From JAEUTH01 sp044230205 (GTDB taxonomy: Bacteria; Bacteroidota; Bacteroidia; AKYH767-A; OLB10): a stretch of 27,000 bases of DNA. The position numbers and the translations under genes were made by a program. The stretch spans positions 1 to 27,000 of the forward strand of contig JBGARN010000053.1 of NCBI GenBank assembly GCA_044230205.1. The letters are read 5' to 3'. Shown here one piece after another: positions 7,272-15,363 of this stretch. Numbering within the stretch: position 1 is the stretch's first letter; every line of letters starts with the position of its first letter. The notes beneath the pieces were generated by a model that was given only the letters and a program-made list of their open reading frames with translations, was not told the origin of the DNA and made no database searches.

Positions 7272-8534
7272 TTATTCTACTATAAGTTTTTGTACCAGTC
7301 TTTCAGTTCCGCTGTTAAGCATAACCAGGTATATACCTTTTGCAAGCGATGATACATCAACACGGTGTTGGTTAATACCTGCCACGGTTTGGAGTTGCGT
7401 GTTAATAGCTACAGTTCCGTTTACTGCTATAACTGAAAGCTCACATGCTTGTGCAGTTAAATTGTTAAATGCCAGCACAGTTTGCGAAGAAGTAATATTA
7501 GGGTACAAGGCCATGCTTCGCAGCTGCTTGTTATTTTCGTTAATGGCAGTTGGATAATTAGTTAAGTCGAAATAAATATTGCCATTTGCAGATCCGCCAA
7601 ATCCGGTAAATACAATTTTTGAGATAGCACCATTTTGTGAATTGATGAAATAACAAAGTGAATCTTCAATTACAAAACTGGTACCATTAAATGTTTTCCA
7701 ATCGTAACCTATTTCGGAAATGTTACTCGTATATGCATTTACATAATTAACAGGGTCAACAGTGTTCAAATCAACATTACTTGCCTCCGCCACCTGAACA
7801 TTAATATTGTTTAATACGCCCGTAGAAGGATAATGAACGCCTCCTCCTAAATCTGCAAGGTAACGTGTAAATAATAGGTCCCAATCTGCAGTAAGCGGTT
7901 CACGATCGAGGGCAACATTATTGCGTAATGAATAGTATCCGAAATTTTTATCAATGTAGTTGGTTTTGTAAATGGTGGTGGTTACATCATTAGTGTTGTC
8001 AAGATTTGCGTAGCGGATAATATAATCACCTGCGAGTGTTTTTTCCTGAATAAATAGTTTGCGATAGTCATCAGGAAAACCAGGTGTGGACAATTTAACC
8101 ACATACAAAGAATCTCCGCTTACGGTATGCGTTATAACATTGTAAACTCCCCATCCATAATCAAATGGGTTTGAAGGATCGGTATTTACATTTAATGCAC
8201 CGAAGCTCCAGTTCGTGTCAGGATTATACAATACTTGCCAGCCGGTAATTCCTGTTGTATCTAAGGTTGAAAAACCTGTTGAATTAGTATTTGGCACCTG
8301 GTAAACAGTAACACCATTAATATGATTAGCCCAGATTGCTACTTCATAGGCATTGGTATGAAAGGCTAGATCCCAGTTATTGTTAGGAACATTAGTCTTG
8401 GCATAAGTCTGGGTGCTGTAATAAACATCTTCGGCATAGCCTGCACCAAGCGAAACAGAATCGGAAATAGTAGTTTGTGCATGCACCAGAAGGCAACAAA
8501 CTAAAGCGGCAGCAGTGGTAAAAAATTTTTTCAT
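7272..8534 (-). CDS. HmuY-like secreted protein with T9SS C-terminal sorting domain
   Basis: A 420-residue exported protein. A signal peptide (MKKFFTTAAALVCCLLVHAQ) is followed by a HmuY-type region at about 25-330: WDLAFHTN, IWANHINGV, DWDLLFTRY and IGYDWKTF in the same order as in the lipoprotein at 3899-4879. The last 80 residues have the pattern of a type A T9SS sorting domain (ALYPN, LAFNNL, LSVIAVNG, VDVSSLAKGIYLVMLNSG, QKLIVE). T9SS substrates are moved across the outer membrane and either released or fixed to the surface through A-LPS. The protein is thus predicted to act further out than its lipoprotein paralogue. It is the first gene of the three-gene operon, with a promoter at 8577-8603. 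Heme binding is inferred from family and context, since no ligand residue has been verified. Confidence 0.82.
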   Translation of the reverse strand: MKKFFTTAAALVCCLLVHAQTTISDSVSLGAGYAEDVYYSTQTYAKTNVPNNNWDLAFHTNAYEVAIWANHINGVTVYQVPNTNSTGFSTLDTTGITGWQVLYNPDTNWSFGALNVNTDPSNPFDYGWGVYNVITHTVSGDSLYVVKLSTPGFPDDYRKLFIQEKTLAGDYIIRYANLDNTNDVTTTIYKTNYIDKNFGYYSLRNNVALDREPLTADWDLLFTRYLADLGGGVHYPSTGVLNNINVQVAEASNVDLNTVDPVNYVNAYTSNISEIGYDWKTFNGTSFVIEDSLCYFINSQNGAISKIVFTGFGGSANGNIYFDLTNYPTAINENNKQLRSMALYPNITSSQTVLAFNNLTAQACELSVIAVNGTVAINTQLQTVAGINQHRVDVSSLAKGIYLVMLNSGTERLVQKLIVE

Positions 8535-8576
8535 AACATATAAGTAAATGGGTAATGCAATAGCTTTTTAGCTTGG

Positions 8577-8603
8577 CAAATGTAACCAAGCCTTAAAGCC
8601 CAA
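8577..8603 (-). promoter_or_regulatory. Promoter of the HmuY/TonB receptor operon
   Basis: TTG (8603-8601) and a perfect -7 element TACATTTG (8584-8577) are separated by 16 bp on the minus strand, one base under the usual 17-23. The ATG lies 42 bp further on. No other candidate is visible ahead of this operon. Confidence 0.45.
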
Positions 8604-8623
8604 CAGGAATATTAACTCAACGC

Positions 8624-8699
8624 CTGACCAATTTTACATACTTCTGACGAAGCCTAGCTGCAGTGTAAATGATGCATTTTAAAAAATGATTTTGGTCAG
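8624..8699. repeat. Separated 8-bp inverted repeat upstream of the heme operon promoter
   Basis: CTGACCAA at 8624-8631 and its exact reverse complement TTGGTCAG at 8692-8699 are 60 bp apart. A partial third copy, CTGACGA, starts at 8644. The group lies in the 195-bp gap between the superoxide dismutase gene and the heme operon, just upstream of the -33 element. It may be a set of regulator half-sites, or part of a weak 3' structure of the superoxide dismutase mRNA. The rest of this gap shows nothing else. Confidence 0.25.
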
Positions 8700-8729
8700 C
8701 TAATCAGGGGGAATAACGGCTGCTAAAAG

Positions 8730-9443
8730 CTATAATCGTTTTGAAACTTCATCCCAGTTTATAACATTCCACCATGCCGATACATAATCAGCACGCTTGT
8801 TCTGATACTTAAGGTAATAAGCATGTTCCCAAACATCAATAGCTAAAAGTGGTATTCCTTTCAAATCAGAAACATCCATCAAAGGGTTATCCTGGTTGGG
8901 TGTAGACCCAATAACCAGTTTATCGTTTTGTTTAATAAGCCATGCCCAGCCACTTCCAAAGCGCGTTAATGCTGCATCAGTAAATTGTTTTTTAAAAGTT
9001 TCAATATTTCCAAAGCTGCTGTTAATAGCTTCAGCTATTTTTCCTGTAGGTGTTTGGCCTCCACCGGGTTTTATAAGTTGCCAGAATAATGTATGGTTAT
9101 AATGTCCTCCACCATTATTGCGTATAGAAGCAGGGTAAGTTGAAATTTTAGCCATAAGCGCTTCAAGCGCAGGAAATTCTTTTTCATTGGCCAACGAAGC
9201 AAAGGCCTTATTAAGGTTATCCACATAAGCTTTGTGATGTCGATCATGATGGATTTGCATAGTTTGAGCATCTATGTAAGGTTCAAGCGCATCAAACTTG
9301 AAACCCAGATCTGGTAGTGTATATTCACCTGCTGGTAGATTATTTATTGCCTGCTCTGTTTCTGCAGGCGAAAACTTAGTTGCAACAAGGCCTAACGCTG
9401 TTAGTAATGCACCTTTTTTAATAAAATCTCTGCGGTTACTCAT
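8730..9443 (-). CDS. Tat-exported Mn/Fe superoxide dismutase
   Basis: Converts superoxide to oxygen and hydrogen peroxide. The 237-residue precursor begins with a twin-arginine signal (MSNRRDFIKKG followed by ALLTALGLVA), so the folded, metal-loaded enzyme should be exported to the periplasm or envelope. The mature part is a standard SOD. Metal ligands are H65 in IHHDRHH, H117 in YNHTLFW, and D203 and H207 in DVWEHAYY. The Gln in TPNQDNPLM (Q184) and the Gly-rich GGGHYNH segment follow the Mn-type pattern rather than the Fe-type, though cambialistic use is common in this phylum. It starts at ATG 9443, 42 bp after the biotin carrier gene on the same strand. No separate promoter is visible in that gap, so it is probably co-transcribed. 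Confidence 0.92.
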   Translation of the reverse strand: MSNRRDFIKKGALLTALGLVATKFSPAETEQAINNLPAGEYTLPDLGFKFDALEPYIDAQTMQIHHDRHHKAYVDNLNKAFASLANEKEFPALEALMAKISTYPASIRNNGGGHYNHTLFWQLIKPGGGQTPTGKIAEAINSSFGNIETFKKQFTDAALTRFGSGWAWLIKQNDKLVIGSTPNQDNPLMDVSDLKGIPLLAIDVWEHAYYLKYQNKRADYVSAWWNVINWDEVSKRL

Positions 9444-9485
9444 GGTTTATTGTAATTAAATTGTTTAATAATTCTATTCAATATT

Positions 9486-9992
9486 TTATCCCAGCACAAC
9501 GATTACTTCATTCTTTTCAACGGTAACGCCTTTTTCAACTTTGATGCTTTTTACAATGGTATCGGCAGGAGCCTTCAGCACATTTTCCATTTTCATGGCT
9601 TCAAGTATCAATACAGCATCACCTTCTTTAAGCTGCTGTCCTTCTGTTACAAAAATATCCTTCACCAGGCCGGGCATTGGAGCCTTTATATCATTTGGTT
9701 TAATTGATTTGGTCTTATCAAATCCCAATTTAGCCATCAGTTCATCATAACGGTCGGTTAGTTCAATTGTAAAAACAGAGTTATTCACCTTAACAGTAAT
9801 CTGTTTTGAAGTATGATCTGCATTTATAACCTCTGCATTATACGATCGATTATTTTTGATGATATGATAGGATGTTTCACTTGTTTTTAAAAGATCAATA
9901 TCAACAGGTGTTCCGTTTAAAAGCAACTTGCCTGTTTGCTTGTCTGAATCAATTTCAAAAACTTCTTTCGAATTCACTTTTGCTTTAATCAT
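9486..9992 (-). CDS. Biotin carboxyl carrier protein (biotin/lipoyl attachment domain)
   Basis: A 168-residue carrier protein. The C-terminal 75 residues form a biotinyl domain: APMPGLV at the start, the EAMKMEN motif with the biotinylated Lys at about 134, and a final hairpin ending in EVIVVLG. The N-terminal half (about 1-90) is a beta-rich extension like that of the small subunits that serve acyl-CoA carboxylases in Bacteroidota. No carboxylase or transcarboxylase subunit is adjacent, so its partner (acetyl-, propionyl-CoA or pyruvate-type) cannot be assigned. Start is ATG 9992. The promoter at 9997-10025 ends only 4 bp before it, so a leaderless transcript is likely. It lies upstream of, and probably in one unit with, the superoxide dismutase gene. 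Confidence 0.85.
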   Translation of the reverse strand: MIKAKVNSKEVFEIDSDKQTGKLLLNGTPVDIDLLKTSETSYHIIKNNRSYNAEVINADHTSKQITVKVNNSVFTIELTDRYDELMAKLGFDKTKSIKPNDIKAPMPGLVKDIFVTEGQQLKEGDAVLILEAMKMENVLKAPADTIVKSIKVEKGVTVEKNEVIVVLG

Positions 9993-9996
9993 GCAA

Positions 9997-10025
9997 CAAA
10001 TCTATATCAAAAAACCGATTTACAA
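9997..10025 (-). promoter_or_regulatory. Promoter of the biotin carrier/superoxide dismutase unit
   Basis: TTG (10025-10023) and the -7 element TAGATTTG (10004-9997) are 18 bp apart on the minus strand, an ideal spacing. Only 4 bp separate the element from the ATG at 9992, which predicts transcription beginning at or next to the start codon. Confidence 0.5.
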
Positions 10026-10171
10026 GATGGCTTAACGGGTTTCCCTGGCCAGGCAAGGCCTTTAGTTAAACTTTGTTAATTCAAAATAAAATACGTAACT
10101 ACTTACCAAAGTTCATTTCATTATTTTTCATCTTTGTTTTTTAAACTTGCTTTACAGAATAAAAACCTTTA

Positions 10172-12853
10172 ATGATGAAATATAAACTTGTATTCAGTTG
10201 TTTACTGGCTGTTTCATTACTTGCCTGCAATACCTCTAAAAAAACCACTGTTGTTCAGACAGAAACAACCAAATTACCAGCAGAGGAATTTGAACCCGAA
10301 TTACCTGTTAGTCCTTATCGTGCATCTAATACAATGACGAATGATTTGAAGGACACCCGGCTTGAAGTAAGTTTTGACTGGGATAAAATATGGATGCATG
10401 GCAAGGCAACATTAACCATTAAGCCGCATTTTTACCCTGTAAATCATGTTGATTTAAATGCGCGAGGGATGCAGATTAATAAAGTAAGCCTGGTTACTGC
10501 CAATGGTAAACAACGTTTACAGTATAAGTATGAATCAGATTCTTTAAAGATTGACCTCGACAGGTTCTATAACCGAAATGAAACCTACCAGTTGTTTATT
10601 GATTACATAGCAAAACCAAATGAACTAAAAAGCTTAGGTGGCAGTGCAGCAATTAGCAGTGACAAAGGATTGTATTTTATTAATGCTGATGGCAAAATTA
10701 AAGACAAGCCACAGCAAATATGGACGCAAGGTGAAACACAAAGTAACCAGGTTTGGATGCCCACCATTGACTCTCCTAATCAGCGAATGACGCAGGAAAT
10801 AAGTATGACTGTTGACACAGCTTTTGTTACCTTAAGCAATGGCTTGCTCATATCAAGTAAAAATAACGGCAACGGTACACGAACTGATATATGGAAACAA
10901 TCGCTGCCTGCTGCACCTTACTTAACCATGATGGCAGTGGGAAAATATGCAGTTGTAAAAGACAAATGGCGCGACAAGGAGGTGAGTTATTACGTATACC
11001 CCGAATATAAAGATGATGCCCGTGCAGTTTTTGGAAATACACCTGAAATGATTGAATTTTTTTCAAAAAAATTTATTGACTTCCCATGGGAAAAATATTC
11101 GCAGGTTATTGCCGAAGATTATGTTTCAGGAGCAATGGAAAATACTACAGCCACGTTACATGGTGCGTTTGTGCAGCAGCATAAAAGGGAGATGATTGAC
11201 GGAAATGAAGAAGATGTTATTTCACATGAATTGTTTCACCAGTGGTTTGGTGACCTGGTAACCTGTGAGTCATGGAGCAACATACCTTTAAATGAATCGT
11301 TTGCTACCTATGGCGAATACCTTTGGAAGGAATACAAATATGGACGCGATGCAGCTGATAAAATAGGGCAGAGTGATATGAATGTTTACATGAGCCAGGC
11401 CAGGCAAAAGGATGAAAACCTGATCAGATTTCATTACGCAAATCGCGAAGAAGTATTTGACGGTATAAGTTACCAAAAGGGTGGGCGTATATTACACATG
11501 TTAAGGAAGGTGGTAGGTGATGAAGCTTTTTTTGAAGCACTGCGTGATTACCTTAATACCAACAAATTTACTGCTGTTGAAGCGCATAACCTTAGACTTG
11601 CATTTGAAAAAATTACCGGTGAAGACTTAAACTGGTTCTGGAACCAATGGTTTTTTGATAAAGGATTCCCCAACATTGAAATAAATTATGTTTATAACGA
11701 TTCATTAAAGCAGCAACTAATTATAACTGAGCAAAAGCAGGTAAAGGATAAGGAGCGCGTTTACAGGTTGCCCGTAGATGTTGATTTTTACAGCAATTTT
11801 AAAGCAGCCAGAAAGAGGATTACCCTGGAAAATGCAATAGATACTTTTACGTTTAACATGCCTAAACCGGAGTTTATAAACTTTGATGCTGAAAAAATGT
11901 TGCTGTGTAAAAAGACGGACAATCACAGCCGCAAAGACTGGACCTACATGTTGGAATTCTGCCCTTTATATTTAGACAGGTATGAAGCACTGGTAAAATT
12001 AGGAAATGTAAAAGCGGGCACCCCGGAAGCTGCAGTGGTTAAAAATACTGCCCTTAACGATAAATATTATGCCATAAGGGTAAAGGCAGCAAACTTTCTT
12101 AAAGAGCTTGCAAAAAGTGAAAGCGAAAAGGAAAATGTACGTACGCTTTTAATGAGTGCAGCTAAGTCTGATTCAAATTCGGATGTACGTAGCAATGCAA
12201 TTGAAAAATTAAGCGACTGGTATAATGATGATGATACACGAACAATATGCCTGAATGCCATTGGCAACGACAGCTCATACCAGGTAATAGGAAGCGCTGT
12301 AAAGTCGCTTGTAAAAAAATCACCTGAGCAGGGAATGGAAATTGCAAGCAAGCTTGAAAAACAAAATGACAAAAACATCAACCGAATAGTAGCTGATGTT
12401 TATGCTGAGTATGGTACCGATGACAATATCGATTTTATGGTCAATTATCTTAACAATGCAAAAGGATTTTCAGGTTTTACAGCTATGGGCAATACTACCA
12501 AATATCTAAAGCGCTGCAAGCCCGAAACAGTTGACAAAGCACTGCCTGCTTATGAAAACATTGCACGAAACGGATCAGCCTGGTACATTAGACTTAATGC
12601 CACCAATCAGCTTACAACCATTGCCAATGAAAATGATAAAAAAATAAATGAGCTGCGTAAGGATATTGACCAGGCACAAAAGGATGGAAAATCATCGGCT
12701 GAATTAATGCAGGATCAGAACATGGTGAAAACACTTACAGAACAGAAAGAGCGCATTCTTAAAACAGCTGATGATATTAAGAACAGTGAAACAGATGAGC
12801 GTTTGAAAATCTATGCTGGCAAAGGAAGTGTTGAATTTGGGGATGGTGAGTAA
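10172..12853 (+). CDS. Lipoprotein M1 family aminopeptidase (gluzincin)
   Basis: A zinc metallo-aminopeptidase expected to trim peptides in the envelope. The signal peptide ends in lipobox SLLAC (C19). The N-terminal beta domain, with SPYRASNTMTNDLKDTRLEV, precedes the catalytic domain. That domain has the exopeptidase motif GAMEN at 320-324, the zinc site HELFH at 352-356 with E375 nineteen residues after H356, and a likely catalytic Tyr434 in ISYQKGG. Residues from about 600 to 790 look like alpha-helical HEAT-type repeats (AIRVKAANFLKEL, DVRSNAIEKLSDW, YIRLNATNQL). The last 80 residues are charged and coiled-coil like. Length 893 is normal for the longer Bacteroidota members. Two ATGs in a row (10172, 10175) allow either start. 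A -7-like CATCTTTG lies at 10129-10136. It converges on rnhA with a 12-bp gap. Confidence 0.92.
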   Translation: MMKYKLVFSCLLAVSLLACNTSKKTTVVQTETTKLPAEEFEPELPVSPYRASNTMTNDLKDTRLEVSFDWDKIWMHGKATLTIKPHFYPVNHVDLNARGMQINKVSLVTANGKQRLQYKYESDSLKIDLDRFYNRNETYQLFIDYIAKPNELKSLGGSAAISSDKGLYFINADGKIKDKPQQIWTQGETQSNQVWMPTIDSPNQRMTQEISMTVDTAFVTLSNGLLISSKNNGNGTRTDIWKQSLPAAPYLTMMAVGKYAVVKDKWRDKEVSYYVYPEYKDDARAVFGNTPEMIEFFSKKFIDFPWEKYSQVIAEDYVSGAMENTTATLHGAFVQQHKREMIDGNEEDVISHELFHQWFGDLVTCESWSNIPLNESFATYGEYLWKEYKYGRDAADKIGQSDMNVYMSQARQKDENLIRFHYANREEVFDGISYQKGGRILHMLRKVVGDEAFFEALRDYLNTNKFTAVEAHNLRLAFEKITGEDLNWFWNQWFFDKGFPNIEINYVYNDSLKQQLIITEQKQVKDKERVYRLPVDVDFYSNFKAARKRITLENAIDTFTFNMPKPEFINFDAEKMLLCKKTDNHSRKDWTYMLEFCPLYLDRYEALVKLGNVKAGTPEAAVVKNTALNDKYYAIRVKAANFLKELAKSESEKENVRTLLMSAAKSDSNSDVRSNAIEKLSDWYNDDDTRTICLNAIGNDSSYQVIGSAVKSLVKKSPEQGMEIASKLEKQNDKNINRIVADVYAEYGTDDNIDFMVNYLNNAKGFSGFTAMGNTTKYLKRCKPETVDKALPAYENIARNGSAWYIRLNATNQLTTIANENDKKINELRKDIDQAQKDGKSSAELMQDQNMVKTLTEQKERILKTADDIKNSETDERLKIYAGKGSVEFGDGE

Positions 12854-12877
12854 CCTGAACACATCCTATAACTCACC
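12845..12877. terminator. Hairpin spanning the convergent aminopeptidase/rnhA ends
   Basis: GGTGAGT at 12845-12851 pairs exactly with ACTCACC at 12871-12877 around a 19-nt loop. The arms lie in the last codons of both genes. On the plus strand a T-rich stretch (TTCTTTAT) follows, so it may act as a weak terminator for the aminopeptidase; on the minus strand there is no U-tract. Confidence 0.3.
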
Positions 12878-13333
12878 TTCTTTATAACTATCTTCATAAT
12901 AAGCATCAGTAAGCAGGTGTAACCCATCGGCTGCTGTTGTTGCCAGTTCATCACAGCGGTTATTATTTGGATTGGTTGCATGGCCCTTTACCCAAACAAA
13001 TTTTACGTGGTGTTTACGATAAATTTGTAAAAAGCGTTTCCACAAGTCAGGATTTTTTTTGCCACTGAAATTTTTTTTCTCCCAGCCAAATACCCATTTC
13101 TTTTCTACAGCATCAACCACATATTTCGAATCGCTGTAAACTGTAACATGCTCGCCATGTTTTTTTAATGCTTCCAGCCCGACAATTACACTCAGCAATT
13201 CCATGCGGTTATTAGTTGTAAGACGATAGCCCTGGGCAATTTCCTTGCGATGGACACCACTCATTAAAATCACTCCAAATCCCCCGCGGCCGGGGTTTCC
13301 GCGAGATGCTCCATCGGTATAAATTGTAATCAT
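12866..13333 (-). CDS. rnhA: Ribonuclease HI
   Basis: Cleaves the RNA strand of RNA/DNA hybrids in the cytoplasm and removes replication primers and R-loops. The 155-residue protein carries the full catalytic set: D7 in IYTDGASRGNPG, E45 in NNRMELL, D68 in YSDSKYV, and D128 in NNRCDELA, with the flexible-loop H118 in VKGHATN. The basic handle region (about 78-107, WVFGWEKKNFSGKK) is present, as in the E. coli enzyme, and there is no N-terminal hybrid-binding domain. Its start is 3 bp downstream of the marC stop on the same strand, so the two are surely co-transcribed. It ends at a TAG, 12 bp from the convergent aminopeptidase gene. Confidence 0.96.
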   Translation of the reverse strand: MITIYTDGASRGNPGRGGFGVILMSGVHRKEIAQGYRLTTNNRMELLSVIVGLEALKKHGEHVTVYSDSKYVVDAVEKKWVFGWEKKNFSGKKNPDLWKRFLQIYRKHHVKFVWVKGHATNPNNNRCDELATTAADGLHLLTDAYYEDSYKEGEL

Positions 13334-13336
13334 TTG

Positions 13337-13909
13337 TTATACAATAAAATTGCTTCTGAATAGTTTTACGGCAATGGCAAGAAGTATAAATCCAAAAACT
13401 TTACGCACTATGGCAATACCGGTTTGGCCCAGCAGATTTTCAAGAAAACCAAGATTTTTTAAACACAAATAAACCAATGCAAGGTTTAATGCAATGCCAA
13501 TTACAATTGTTTGAGCTTCATAAGTTGAACGCAACGATAGCAATGTCGTCATGGTGCCGGCACCTGCAATTAGTGGAAAAGCAATTGGAACAATTGATGC
13601 AGTGGTTAATGCTTCGTCTTTGTACAACTTAATGCCAAGTATCATTTCCAGTGCAAGAAAAAACAAAATCAAAGCACCTGCTATTGCAAAACTTTGTATA
13701 TCGATACCGATAAACGATAAAATAGATTCGCCTAAAAACAAAAAAGCAATCATAAGCACCAGAGAAACTATAGTAACTTTTTCGGGATGAATATTTCCTG
13801 CTTTTCGCCTGATATCAAGTATTACAGGTATGGAGCCAATAATATCAATTACCGCAAAAAGTATCATAGTTACGGTAACAATACTTTTTATATCAGTGGG
13901 AGCTGTCAT
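13337..13909 (-). CDS. MarC family integral membrane protein
   Basis: A polytopic inner membrane protein of 190 residues with six predicted hydrophobic spans. It fits the MarC/UPF0056 family: ILFAVIDIIGSIPVIL near the N-terminus and TTASIVPIAFPLIAGAGTMTT in the middle are family landmarks. MarC was once linked to multiple antibiotic resistance in E. coli, but that role was not upheld and the function is unknown. The ATG at 13909 is chosen: a TTG three codons upstream would put the start inside the promoter element at 13916-13923. It is the first gene of a marC-rnhA unit and diverges from lhgO. Confidence 0.88.
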   Translation of the reverse strand: MTAPTDIKSIVTVTMILFAVIDIIGSIPVILDIRRKAGNIHPEKVTIVSLVLMIAFLFLGESILSFIGIDIQSFAIAGALILFFLALEMILGIKLYKDEALTTASIVPIAFPLIAGAGTMTTLLSLRSTYEAQTIVIGIALNLALVYLCLKNLGFLENLLGQTGIAIVRKVFGFILLAIAVKLFRSNFIV

Positions 13910-13915
13910 AGGCGG

Positions 13916-13923
13916 CAAAGATA
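13916..13923 (-). promoter_or_regulatory. -7 element of marC-rnhA, close to the start codon
   Basis: TATCTTTG on the minus strand is a perfect TAnnTTTG and ends 6 bp before the marC ATG. No TTG at a proper -33 distance is visible. It faces the equivalent lhgO element across the 89-bp divergent gap. Confidence 0.45.
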
Positions 13924-13984
13924 AAATAACCGCAATGAGTTTTAATTTGAATTACAATCAACTATGGACGCAAAAATTTTCGTT

Positions 13985-13992
13985 TACTTTTG
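13985..13992 (+). promoter_or_regulatory. -7 element of lhgO, close to the start codon
   Basis: TACTTTTG fits TAnnTTTG and ends 6 bp before the ATG at 13999, mirroring the marC side of the same divergent region. The match supports ATG 13999 over the in-frame TTG at 13990, which would lie within the promoter element. No clear -33 TTG is seen. Confidence 0.45.
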
Positions 13993-13998
13993 CGCCTT

Positions 13999-15204
13999 AT
14001 GTACGATATCATCATTATAGGCGGAGGCATAGTAGGAACTGCATCAGCATTAAAACTAAACACCCATCATCCTGAACTTAAAATACTTGTTTTAGAGAAG
14101 AATAAAATTGCTGCCCATCAAACCGGGCATAACTCCGGTGTAATTCACTCCGGCTTATATTATAAACCGGGCTCGTACAAAGCTAAAAACTGTGTTGATG
14201 GCAGGCGTGAACTGGTTGCGTTTGCCCGCGAGCATAAGATACCACATGATATTTGCGGCAAAATAATTGTTGCATCTGATAAAAGTGAGCTTGAATACAT
14301 GAACAAAGCATTCAATAACGGCCTGCAGAATGGTGTTGAAGGCATAGAAAAAATTTCGGCTGCAAAGATCAAAGAAATTGAACCATATGCAGAAGGCATA
14401 GAAGGTATATGGGTTCCGTGTACGGGCATAATTGACTTTGCTGCTGTGGCCCGTAAGTATGCCGAACTGGTTGAACAAAAATTCAGTGGCAGTAAAATCC
14501 TGGAGGGCGAAGAAGTAACCGGCTTTGAAAAGCAGGCCGAAAGCACAAAAGTAATTACTAAAACCTCGGTATATGAAGGCCGTTATATTATCAACTGTTC
14601 AGGTTTGCAATGCGACCGTATTGCAAAAAAAGATGGTGTTAGTCCGAATATGAAAATTGTGGGTTTCCGAGGTGATTATTATGATCTTACTGAACAAGGC
14701 AAAAGCAAAGTGCGTAATTTAATTTACCCGGTGCCTAACCCTGCATTTCCGTTTTTGGGAGTGCATTTTACACGTATGATCAATGGCGAAACGGAATGTG
14801 GGCCCAATGCCGTATTTACTTTTAAGCGCGAGGGTTATGGTAAAACAGATTTTAATCTTAATGATACCGTTGAAGCACTGGCTTATGGTGGCACATGGAA
14901 ATTGTTTTTCAAGCATTGGCGTTTTGGTTTGGATGAATACCGCAGGGCATTTTCCAAAAAGCTGTTTTTACAGCGACTACAGAAGCTAATACCAACACTA
15001 ACAATGGATGATTTAAAGCCCGGCCGAGCCGGTGTACGTGCCATGGCTTTAGATCATGATGGCAATATGATTGACGATTTTAAAATTGAGCACAGTGGTA
15101 ATTCGCTTCATGTACTTAATGCACCATCGCCTGCTGCTACTGCCTCTTTAGCCATTGGCAATGCAATACGCATTATGGCCGAGGAACGATTCAACCTCAA
15201 TTGA
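13999..15204 (+). CDS. lhgO: L-2-hydroxyglutarate oxidase/dehydrogenase (LhgO)
   Basis: An FAD-dependent oxidoreductase that oxidises L-2-hydroxyglutarate to 2-oxoglutarate, a metabolite-repair or lysine-breakdown step coupled to the membrane quinone pool in known members. The N-terminus has the Rossmann motif GGGIVG (8-13) and the acidic strand end VLEKN. The family block HQTGHNSGVIHSGLYYKPGS follows, and CGKIIVA comes next. A glycine-rich FAD segment, LKPGRAGVRAMAL, lies near the C-terminus. At 401 residues it matches the usual 395-420. The closest alternative is another DAO-family oxidase, but the TGHNSGVIH block is specific to this family. It has its own promoter, diverges from marC, and the downstream gap of about 150 bp separates it from wcaF. 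Confidence 0.9.
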   Translation: MYDIIIIGGGIVGTASALKLNTHHPELKILVLEKNKIAAHQTGHNSGVIHSGLYYKPGSYKAKNCVDGRRELVAFAREHKIPHDICGKIIVASDKSELEYMNKAFNNGLQNGVEGIEKISAAKIKEIEPYAEGIEGIWVPCTGIIDFAAVARKYAELVEQKFSGSKILEGEEVTGFEKQAESTKVITKTSVYEGRYIINCSGLQCDRIAKKDGVSPNMKIVGFRGDYYDLTEQGKSKVRNLIYPVPNPAFPFLGVHFTRMINGETECGPNAVFTFKREGYGKTDFNLNDTVEALAYGGTWKLFFKHWRFGLDEYRRAFSKKLFLQRLQKLIPTLTMDDLKPGRAGVRAMALDHDGNMIDDFKIEHSGNSLHVLNAPSPAATASLAIGNAIRIMAEERFNLN

Positions 15205-15346
15205 TTTTTTCAACAATCTATAATCATACATCATATTCATCAGTTTCATTAATAAGTACGACCCTTAATTACCAGTTAGCAGCAGCTATTTTAATTCCCA
15301 TTGCTATCAATTTTCTAAAAAAGTTCCTTTTACGCCCCTCATTGTT

Positions 15347-15354
15347 TATCTTTG
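15347..15354 (+). promoter_or_regulatory. -7 element of the wcaF/glycosyltransferase pair
   Basis: TATCTTTG is a perfect TAnnTTTG located 9 bp before ATG 15364. It argues against the in-frame TTG at 15352 as start. No -33 TTG is seen at the right distance. The rest of the 15205-15363 gap is AT-rich with no hairpin or small gene that I can support. Confidence 0.45.
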
Positions 15355-15363
15355 GTTTTAAAT

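Noticed and set aside
8675..8688. CATTTT/AAAATG hairpin as terminator of the superoxide dismutase gene
   Set aside because: Stem is almost all A-T with a two-base loop and would not be stable.
10044..10053. CCTGGCCAGG palindrome in the divergent gap before the aminopeptidase gene
   Set aside because: Ten bases of GC-rich self-complementarity with no partner copy, no loop and no T-run; not enough to call an operator or terminator.
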